In this document: positions 1-3,967 of the stretch, in pieces
Layout of the letters: every line of letters begins with the position of its first letter
Position numbering within the stretch: the first letter of the stretch is position 1
Origin: Clostridia bacterium
GTDB taxonomy: Bacteria > Bacillota > Clostridia > Oscillospirales > CAG-272
Direction of reading: 5' to 3'
NCBI GenBank assembly: GCA_017452215.1
Contig: JAFTMU010000178.1
Coordinates: 1 to 5,209 of the forward strand
DNA: 5,209 nt
The notes under the pieces: generated by a model
Databases searched by the model: none
What the model was told of the DNA's origin: nothing
The model's input: the letters and a program-made list of their open reading frames with translations, nothing else
Made by a program: the position numbers and the translations under genes

Positions 1-447
1 CGTGATATTTCGGGGATCGATAGCTCCACCCTGCAAAATTGGACCAAGCGTGGTTGGGTGACCACCTCTGTACTGAAAAAATATAATATCGATCAAGTGG
101 CGCATATTCTCATCATCAATATGCTCCGTTCCTGTATGCAGCTCGATCACATTGCGTTTCTGATCCAATATATCAACGGAGACATCGAGGATACCAGCGA
201 TGACATTATTCGTGATTCCGTGCTTTACGATTATATCTGCCGCATTTTGGATCATATGAAGGCTGCGGATCTCTGCTGCTTGGACACCGTTGGAAGCATC
301 GTTGAGGAGTTCACCGTTGATTACGTTGAGCCCTTTGAGGGAGCAAAGAAGCGATTGGACAAGGCATTGGAGATCATTATCGTAACCTATTACGCTGCAT
401 TGATGAAGCAGCGTGCAACCAAGCTGTTAGAGGAGCTTGGCGCATAA
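1..447 (+). CDS. DUF1836-family putative DNA-binding regulator (5' partial)
   Basis: The reading frame is open from base 1 to the TAA at 445-447, so 148 C-terminal residues are present and the start lies left of the window. An in-frame GTG at 58 is an internal valine codon, because conserved-looking sequence continues upstream of it. The first visible residues (RDISGIDSSTLQNWTKRGWV) match the recognition part of a helix-turn-helix in which the protein recognises a target and 'NW..RGW' leads into a wing. This is characteristic of DUF1836 proteins as I recall the family. The rest (about residues 24-148) looks all-helical: a helix with 'DQVAHILIINMLR', acidic linkers around residues 60-70, and a basic C-terminal helix ending KLLEELGA. 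Bacillus subtilis YkrK, reported as a repressor of htpX, is to my memory a member, but the target here is unknown. The gene ends at a strong terminator and converges on truB. The family call is fairly sure; the regulatory role is inferred. Confidence 0.8.
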   Translation, partial: RDISGIDSSTLQNWTKRGWVTTSVLKKYNIDQVAHILIINMLRSCMQLDHIAFLIQYINGDIEDTSDDIIRDSVLYDYICRILDHMKAADLCCLDTVGSIVEEFTVDYVEPFEGAKKRLDKALEIIIVTYYAALMKQRATKLLEELGA

Positions 448-449
448 CA

Positions 450-499
450 AAAAAGCGCATAGCAAGCAAACGCTTGTTATGCGCTTTTTGTTTTTTTTT
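450..499. terminator. Bidirectional intrinsic terminator between the DUF1836 gene and truB
   Basis: An 18-bp stem pairs 450-467 with 472-489 around a 4-base AAAC loop, with a single G-T wobble at 462/477. The GC-rich part is GCGC, flanked by A on the left and T on the right. On the plus strand the stem is followed by G and nine T (490-499), an excellent U-tract that also runs into the truB stop codon. On the minus strand the stem ends in six T, so it should also stop truB transcription, whose TAA (498-500) lies just upstream. It starts 3 bases after the DUF1836 stop. Confidence 0.93.
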
Positions 500-1409
500 A
501 CAGAGAAAAGGTTTTTATCGCCTTGATTGCCGCTCCATCGGAATATCCTTTGACTTCTCCCAGGGCAAAAAACGTTCCGCTTTGATCACAGAGGCGAACC
601 TGCGCTCCTACCTTGAAGGAAACTCCAAGCTTCTTTTCATAGATCTCACACCCGCCTCGACATAGCTTTTCAAAGAACGGCGAAAGAATCACCTTGGGAA
701 GTGAAGCAAATAACTGCTCCGTCTGGATCAATAGATGGGAAAGCTCCTCTTCGGTCATTTCTTCAAGTTCTTCAACGGTATGAGATCGGGAAAGATCAAA
801 TCCACCCGTTTCGGTGCGCTCCAAGGCAGCCATTACACCGCCACACCCAAGGAAAGCGCCGATATCCGAGCAAAGTGTCCGAATATACGTCCCCTTGGAG
901 CAGTGAACGTCCAAAATGTACTCCGTTGGGATGTCGGTGGCTTGCGCTGTGAGAGAAAAGATCTCGATCTCCCTTGGTACTCTCTCCACCGTTTGTCCTT
1001 CCCGGGCAAGATCGACCAGTTTTTTACCGCCGACCTTCAATGCGCTGTACATGGGAGGCACCTGCATGATCTTCCCTTGAAAATGGGGAAGAGCGGCTTG
1101 CACTTGCTCACTGTCGGGAATCGTTTCCGAGGAGGATAATACTGTCCCTGTGGTGTCCTCCGTGTCTGTTGTTATTCCAAGACGTAAACGGGCACAGTAC
1201 TTCTTACTGTCGGTCACCAGGTATTCCGATGCCTTTGCGGCACGGCCCACCAAAACCACCAAAACCCCCGTTGCCATAGGGTCCAAGGTCCCCGTATGAC
1301 CCACACGCTTGGTGTGATACAAACGGCGGATCTTATTAACGATATCGTGGGAGGTAACACCGGCATGCTTGTTAATGATAAGCACGCCGCTTTCTTCTTG
1401 CAGAGCCAT
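498..1409 (-). CDS. truB: tRNA pseudouridine(55) synthase TruB
   Basis: This 303-residue protein isomerises uridine 55 of the T-psi-C loop of tRNAs to pseudouridine. The length is typical for bacterial TruB. Visible motifs are the N-terminal 'GVLIINKHAGVTSHDIV' (8-24), the catalytic segment GHTGTLDPMATGVL (37-50) with the nucleophilic aspartate at D43, the aromatic Y71 in 'KKYCARLRLG', the 'VPPMYSALKVGGKKL' segment (117-131), and the motif KGTYIRTL (172-179) with the conserved arginine R177, then 'DIG' and 'ALERTETGGF'. Residues from about 240 resemble the small C-terminal PUA-like domain. The ATG lies one base after the stop codon of the nitroreductase gene. Its ribosome site AGGAGAGG (1420-1427) lies inside the end of that gene, so translation is probably coupled. 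truB is often found with rbfA and ribF; here it is instead the last gene of a trmB operon. All key residues are present. Confidence 0.97.
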   Translation of the reverse strand: MALQEESGVLIINKHAGVTSHDIVNKIRRLYHTKRVGHTGTLDPMATGVLVVLVGRAAKASEYLVTDSKKYCARLRLGITTDTEDTTGTVLSSSETIPDSEQVQAALPHFQGKIMQVPPMYSALKVGGKKLVDLAREGQTVERVPREIEIFSLTAQATDIPTEYILDVHCSKGTYIRTLCSDIGAFLGCGGVMAALERTETGGFDLSRSHTVEELEEMTEEELSHLLIQTEQLFASLPKVILSPFFEKLCRGGCEIYEKKLGVSFKVGAQVRLCDQSGTFFALGEVKGYSDGAAIKAIKTFSL

Positions 1410-1410
1410 C

Positions 1411-1998
1411 TTATCTTTTCCTCTCCTGAATGATCAAATCCTCCAAGGGACGCTTTTGAACGTAGTGAATCCCGTTTTCACGGTAATAGGTCACGCTACC
1501 GTCAGCATCTGCCTCGGTGATCCGTACCTCCTCGTTGGGCTTTCCCAGAGCCAAAACAAGCTGGGGCGTCAGATGATCGGAAAGAGATAAAAGAGCAGCG
1601 ATTTTATCCTTAGAAAAGGATCCGATCATACAACCGCCAAAGCCGCTTTCTGCTGCTGCCAGCATCACGGTTTGCGCAACGATCCCCACGTCCTTTTGAA
1701 AGCTTTCTGCATTCGCAATAACAGCGTCATCAGAGCAAATAACAATATAAGCAACAGGCGCATTTCCTTTTGGTGGCAGATGAATATCCTTCAATTTTCC
1801 TGCCCACCGAGTGCAGGATAAAAGCGCATCGCAGACCGCTTCCTCCGTGACAATACAAAATTTCAGCATTTGTAAATTGATGGAGGAAGGGCAGTAACGG
1901 GTATGATCGATCCAATCGCATAACGTCTCATAAGGGATCTTTACCGATTCATCAAAGCTGCGATAGGAGCGAGAGCTGATCAACAAATCCTTTAACAC
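1411..1998 (-). CDS. Nitroreductase-family flavoprotein (FMN-dependent oxidoreductase), substrate unknown
   Basis: This 195-residue protein belongs to the nitroreductase fold, homodimeric enzymes that bind FMN and use NAD(P)H to reduce varied substrates. Seen: the N-terminal phosphate-binding signature SSRSYRSFDE (8-17), the 'CPSSINLQ' segment (36-43) corresponding to the family's PSxxNxQ, a central strand 'APVAYIVICSDD' (80-91), a helix 'AESFQKDVGIVAQTVMLAAAESGFGGCMIGSF' (97-128) typical of the dimer core and FMN contact, and 'LVLALGKPNE' (148-156). The length fits small clostridial members. I chose the GTG at 1998 because AAAGGGAGG ends 7 bases upstream. A TTG ten codons earlier (2028) has no ribosome site and would overlap trmB by 16 bases. 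The gene sits between trmB (14-base gap) and truB (1-base gap), hence one transcript. The true substrate cannot be read from the sequence; nothing directly ties it to tRNA chemistry except location. Confidence 0.88.
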   Translation of the reverse strand: MLKDLLISSRSYRSFDESVKIPYETLCDWIDHTRYCPSSINLQMLKFCIVTEEAVCDALLSCTRWAGKLKDIHLPPKGNAPVAYIVICSDDAVIANAESFQKDVGIVAQTVMLAAAESGFGGCMIGSFSKDKIAALLSLSDHLTPQLVLALGKPNEEVRITEADADGSVTYYRENGIHYVQKRPLEDLIIQERKR

Positions 1999-2005
1999 GA
2001 CAATT

Positions 2006-2014
2006 CCTCCCTTT
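2006..2014 (-). promoter_or_regulatory. Ribosome binding site fixing the GTG start of the nitroreductase gene
   Basis: Read on the minus strand this is AAAGGGAGG, nearly full complementarity to the 16S rRNA tail, with a 7-base spacer to GTG at 1998. It overlaps the last codons and TAA of trmB (2013-2015), which supports translational coupling and decides against the longer TTG start. Confidence 0.88.
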
Positions 2015-2660
2015 AAAAGCGAACCCAAGCAGAGTAAATGACCTGTCCCTTTTGAGAAAAGTTGCGCTCGTACTCGGTCATAATATTATCTGCATTCTTT
2101 TCGGAGCGGTGAAGATCTCTGCTTTGCCACTCAATTTTCAGCGAACAAAGAGTAAATTGCTCCAAGCTGAAATCAAACAGCCCTTCGTTATCGGTCTTTA
2201 ACTTTAAAACACCGCCCGGCTTCAAAACAGTTCGATAAAGCTCTAAAAAGTCTTGATGTGTCAAGCGTCTTTTGGCATATCCCTTTTTGGGCCACGGATC
2301 ACTGAAATTGAGATAGATGCAATCAACGGAGTGGGGAGGGAACCAATCCGCTAAATTTCTTGCATCTCCGATGACAAATCGGAGATTGTCGTCTCTTTCC
2401 CCCTTGGCATTCATTGCTTTCTCCAAAGCAAGGCAAGCAACGTCCGACACCCGTTCCATAGCAATAAAATTTGCATTGGGATATTTTGCAGCCATTCCAA
2501 CGGCAAAATCTCCCTTACCACAGCCAATCTCTAAATGTAACTCTCTTTTTTCTTTGAAAAAGGATTGCGGATCTACCTCTTTGGAAAGCCCGTTTTCAAT
2601 TAAAATTTCGGCACAGGCTGCAATCCGCTCGGTGCCGTGCTTTTTTCTTCTCATTCTCAT
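2013..2660 (-). CDS. trmB: tRNA (guanine-N7-)-methyltransferase TrmB
   Basis: This 215-residue Rossmann-fold methyltransferase transfers a methyl group from S-adenosylmethionine to N7 of guanine 46 in the tRNA variable loop. Length is normal for the family. Motifs seen: a basic N-terminus (MRMRRKKHGT), the SAM-binding loop LEIGCGKGDF (43-52), an acidic residue at the end of strand 2 in 'IAMERV' (E69), 'VIGDAR' (96-101) with D99, the family signature NFSDPWPKKGYAKRRL (118-133) containing the catalytic-region aspartate D121, 'LKLKTDN' (152-158), and 'TEYE' (195-198) near the C-terminus. The ATG at 2660 is preceded by AAGAGG with a 10-base spacer. It is the first gene of the operon with the nitroreductase and truB, just downstream of an extended -10 promoter. 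A second in-frame ATG two codons later is possible but sits further from the ribosome site. Confidence 0.97.
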   Translation of the reverse strand: MRMRRKKHGTERIAACAEILIENGLSKEVDPQSFFKEKRELHLEIGCGKGDFAVGMAAKYPNANFIAMERVSDVACLALEKAMNAKGERDDNLRFVIGDARNLADWFPPHSVDCIYLNFSDPWPKKGYAKRRLTHQDFLELYRTVLKPGGVLKLKTDNEGLFDFSLEQFTLCSLKIEWQSRDLHRSEKNADNIMTEYERNFSQKGQVIYSAWVRF

Positions 2661-2694
2661 AAATGTTGTTCCTCTTGGTTTTTAGATTGAGTAT

Positions 2695-2723
2695 ATTATA
2701 ACAAATTTTTTATTGAAATGCAA
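2695..2723 (-). promoter_or_regulatory. Sigma-A promoter of the trmB-nitroreductase-truB operon
   Basis: On the minus strand, TTGCAT (2718-2723) and TATAAT (2695-2700) are separated by exactly 17 bases. A TG one base upstream of the -10 makes it an extended -10 element, which offsets the imperfect -35. Predicted transcription start is near 2688, giving a leader of about 28 bases before the trmB ATG. Confidence 0.85.
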
Positions 2724-2762
2724 TTAAAAACCCAAAAATCGACACAATTCTTTTTTATTGTA

Positions 2763-2791
2763 TTGACTTTTTTGGAAAAAGATAGTATAAT
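2763..2791 (+). promoter_or_regulatory. Sigma-A promoter of the CDP-alcohol phosphatidyltransferase gene
   Basis: TTGACT (2763-2768) and TATAAT (2786-2791) are separated by 17 bases, one mismatch from full consensus. Predicted start near 2798 gives a leader of about 30 bases. The -35 elements of this and the divergent operon promoter are 39 bases apart, in very AT-rich DNA. Confidence 0.9.
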
Positions 2792-2827
2792 GCTAATAGT
2801 TTATACATTTTAGAGGAGAGAAGATAG

Positions 2828-3388
2828 ATGTTGATCAAGCAGCTTCCAAACTGTATTACCGTCATTCGGATCATCGGCACAGTTTTGTTGTTTTTTATCC
2901 CTCCGCTTTCCATTCCGTTCTACGTCATATATTCAATTTGCGGGATCAGCGATGTAGCCGATGGCTTCATCGCAAGAAAAATGAAAACCACAAGTAGCTT
3001 TGGTGCTAAGCTGGACAGTATTGCCGATCTGTTATTTTATGCAGTTATGTTATATCGGATCTTTCCCGTTCTTTGGAAAAAGCTTCCGGGGTGGATCTGG
3101 TATGTGGTTGCAGGCATTTTGATTTTGCGTTTTTGCTCCTACTTGGTTGCAGCGCTCAAATACAAAAGATTTGCATCCCTTCACACGTATCTCAATAAGC
3201 TTACAGGCTTTATGATCTTCTCAGTACCGTATCTTTTGGATCTTCCGGTCATCGTTGCCTTTTGCATCGGAGTTTGCGTTGTTGCCGCAATTGCTTCCGG
3301 AGAAGAGCTGTTTCTTCACCTGTCCTCCAAGGAGTACGATCCGACGCAAAAAACCTTGCTTTGCAGGATGCAAACGAAAAAAACATAA
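2828..3388 (+). CDS. CDP-alcohol phosphatidyltransferase family membrane protein
   Basis: This 186-residue integral membrane enzyme should transfer a phosphatidyl group from a CDP-activated lipid to an alcohol, with release of CMP, at the cytoplasmic membrane. The full catalytic signature is visible: D42-x2-D45-G46-x2-A49-R50-x8-G59-x3-D63-x3-D67, whose four aspartates bind the metal ions. About six hydrophobic segments are seen (roughly residues 9-26, 28-41, 66-82, 89-110, 126-141, 142-157), as expected for the family. The N-terminal LPNCITVIR resembles the LPNxxTxxR start of phosphatidylglycerophosphate synthases (PgsA), and the length suits that role, but the acceptor (glycerol phosphate, inositol, serine or another) cannot be told from these motifs. 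The ATG is preceded by AGAGGAG with a 9-base spacer. It is a single-gene unit with its own promoter and terminator. The C-terminal tail (about 165-186) is hydrophilic and basic. Family is sure; the substrate is open. Confidence 0.93.
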   Translation: MLIKQLPNCITVIRIIGTVLLFFIPPLSIPFYVIYSICGISDVADGFIARKMKTTSSFGAKLDSIADLLFYAVMLYRIFPVLWKKLPGWIWYVVAGILILRFCSYLVAALKYKRFASLHTYLNKLTGFMIFSVPYLLDLPVIVAFCIGVCVVAAIASGEELFLHLSSKEYDPTQKTLLCRMQTKKT

Positions 3389-3390
3389 AA

Positions 3391-3415
3391 GGGGCTGAGT
3401 CATTGACGAAGCCTC
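3391..3415 (+). repeat. Short inverted repeat just after the phosphatidyltransferase gene
   Basis: GGGGCT (3391-3396) can pair with AGCCTC (3410-3415), one wobble pair, around a 13-base loop. By itself weak, but it abuts the terminator stem that follows and may stack on it. No U-tract follows directly. Confidence 0.35.
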
Positions 3416-3451
3416 TGCGCAAAAAAGCCGACGGTAGGCTTTTTTGACGCA
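3416..3451 (+). terminator. Intrinsic terminator of the phosphatidyltransferase gene
   Basis: A 14-bp stem pairs 3416-3429 (TGCGCAAAAAAGCC) with 3437-3446 and 3448-3451, with one bulged A at 3447, around the loop GACGGTA. The GCC/GGC core followed by six T (3440-3445) gives a terminator for plus-strand transcripts ending at 3388. Because the A and T tracts are part of the palindrome, it could also work on the minus strand. Confidence 0.75.
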
Positions 3452-3463
3452 CGGAATTTGCGT

Positions 3464-3488
3464 TTTTTGCCCGTAAATCGGGCAAAAA
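3464..3488. repeat. Perfect inverted repeat of reversed polarity (T-tract first, A-tract last)
   Basis: TTTTTGCCCG (3464-3473) pairs perfectly with CGGGCAAAAA (3479-3488) around TAAAT. The T-run precedes and the A-run follows the GC core on either strand, so it does not fit the A-stem-T layout of an intrinsic terminator. Role unknown. Confidence 0.65.
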
Positions 3489-3489
3489 T

Positions 3490-3505
3490 GATGGCATTTG
3501 CCATC
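3490..3505. repeat. Short perfect inverted repeat
   Basis: GATGGC (3490-3495) pairs with GCCATC (3500-3505) around ATTT. It begins one base after the preceding palindrome and ends just before the acpP terminator tract. Role unknown. Confidence 0.55.
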
Positions 3506-3509
3506 AAGC

Positions 3510-3561
3510 AAAAACGAGAGGGTGAGTACCAAATGCAATTTTTGCATTTGACTCACCCTCT
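3510..3561 (-). terminator. Intrinsic terminator of the acyl carrier protein gene
   Basis: Two stacked stem blocks pair 3517-3527 with 3551-3561 (11 bp, G/C-rich GAGGGTGAGT arm) and 3530-3538 with 3542-3550 (9 bp), with a two-base bulge (3528-3529) and a TTT loop. On the minus strand the stem is followed by TCG and then five T (3510-3514). It starts 9 bases after the acpP stop. No U-tract follows on the plus strand, so it is oriented for acpP. Confidence 0.8.
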
Positions 3562-3570
3562 TCACGCTTA

Positions 3571-3801
3571 TTACTGTTGTGCGTTTTCTTCCAGGTATTT
3601 AACAACGTCGCCGATGTTGACAAACTTGTAAATGTCCTCGTCCTTGATTTCTACGCCGAATTTTTCTTCACAGGTCATAACAAGATCAGCAAGCTCAATG
3701 GAATTGATGCCCAGATCATTTGCAAGATCCGATTCCATAGTAATTTCATCGGCATCCAGCTGCAGCTCTTCCACCAAAATGTTTTTGAGTGTTTCAAACA
3801 T
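3571..3801 (-). CDS. acpP: Acyl carrier protein
   Basis: This 76-residue acidic four-helix protein carries growing acyl chains on a 4'-phosphopantetheine arm in the cytoplasm, usually for type II fatty acid synthesis. The length is exactly that of standalone bacterial ACPs. The attachment site is S34 in DLGINSIELADLV (29-41). The canonical D-S-L there is N-S-I, a conservative change that keeps the serine. Further family features are the 'EEKFGVEI' (45-52) and 'DEDIYKFVNIGDVVKYL' (54-70) helices III and IV. The ATG at 3801 has GGAGGA (3811-3816) 9 bases upstream; an in-frame ATG at 3858 lies essentially at the predicted transcription start and is not used. It has its own consensus promoter and terminator and no fatty acid synthesis (fab) genes beside it in the window, so it could be the housekeeping ACP or a dedicated second copy. 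Confidence 0.93.
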   Translation of the reverse strand: MFETLKNILVEELQLDADEITMESDLANDLGINSIELADLVMTCEEKFGVEIKDEDIYKFVNIGDVVKYLEENAQQ

Positions 3802-3810
3802 AATAATGTT

Positions 3811-3816
3811 TCCTCC
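3811..3816 (-). promoter_or_regulatory. Ribosome binding site fixing the acpP start
   Basis: GGAGGA on the minus strand, 9 bases before ATG at 3801. It selects the 76-residue product over a 95-codon frame whose extra 19 residues do not resemble any ACP and whose ATG would lie at the very 5' end of the mRNA. Confidence 0.9.
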
Positions 3817-3862
3817 ATAATGTAATGAACGTGGGAGCTTGAATTTTTCCCAACACAACTAC

Positions 3863-3891
3863 ATTATACCTGATAAACCTGTATTTGTCAA
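3863..3891 (-). promoter_or_regulatory. Consensus sigma-A promoter of acpP
   Basis: On the minus strand, TTGACA (3886-3891), a 17-base spacer and TATAAT (3863-3868): a perfect match to both hexamers. Predicted start near 3856 gives a leader of about 55 bases. The spacer holds CAGGTTTAT directly followed by CAGGTATAA, a near-direct repeat with a 9-base period overlapping the -10. Such strength fits a very abundant protein like ACP. Confidence 0.92.
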
Positions 3892-3967
3892 GAGTTTTTT
3901 CAAAAAGCGCCCGTCTTTTCCCTTAAAATCAGTTTTTAAACAAAAAAGAAGGAAAGGAGAACCGCCA

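Noticed and set aside
450..499. Small RNA or riboswitch after the DUF1836 gene
   Set aside because: The stem, loop and U-tract are fully explained by an intrinsic terminator; no further structured sequence is present.
735..1139. Plus-strand 134-codon frame inside truB
   Set aside because: Antisense shadow of the conserved TruB core, without a ribosome site or recognisable motif.
3221..3565. Minus-strand 114-codon open frame across the end of the phosphatidyltransferase gene and the hairpin region
   Set aside because: It is antisense to a well-supported enzyme and runs through the terminator palindromes. It has no ribosome site and a composition rich in Arg, Cys and Phe, with no recognisable domain.
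3802..3858. Longer ACP with a 19-residue N-terminal extension
   Set aside because: The extra ATG lies at or before the predicted transcription start and the extension is unlike any ACP; GGAGGA clearly selects the ATG at 3801.
3863..3880. Possible FapR-type operator over the acpP -10 region
   Set aside because: A central TACCTGATA-like core is present on the plus strand, but the flanking palindromic half-sites that I remember for FapR sites are missing, so the resemblance is too weak to call.
3892..3950. Promoter for comEC
   Set aside because: TAAAAT (3924-3929) resembles a -10, but no acceptable -35 stands at 16-18 bases upstream; I cannot support a promoter call.
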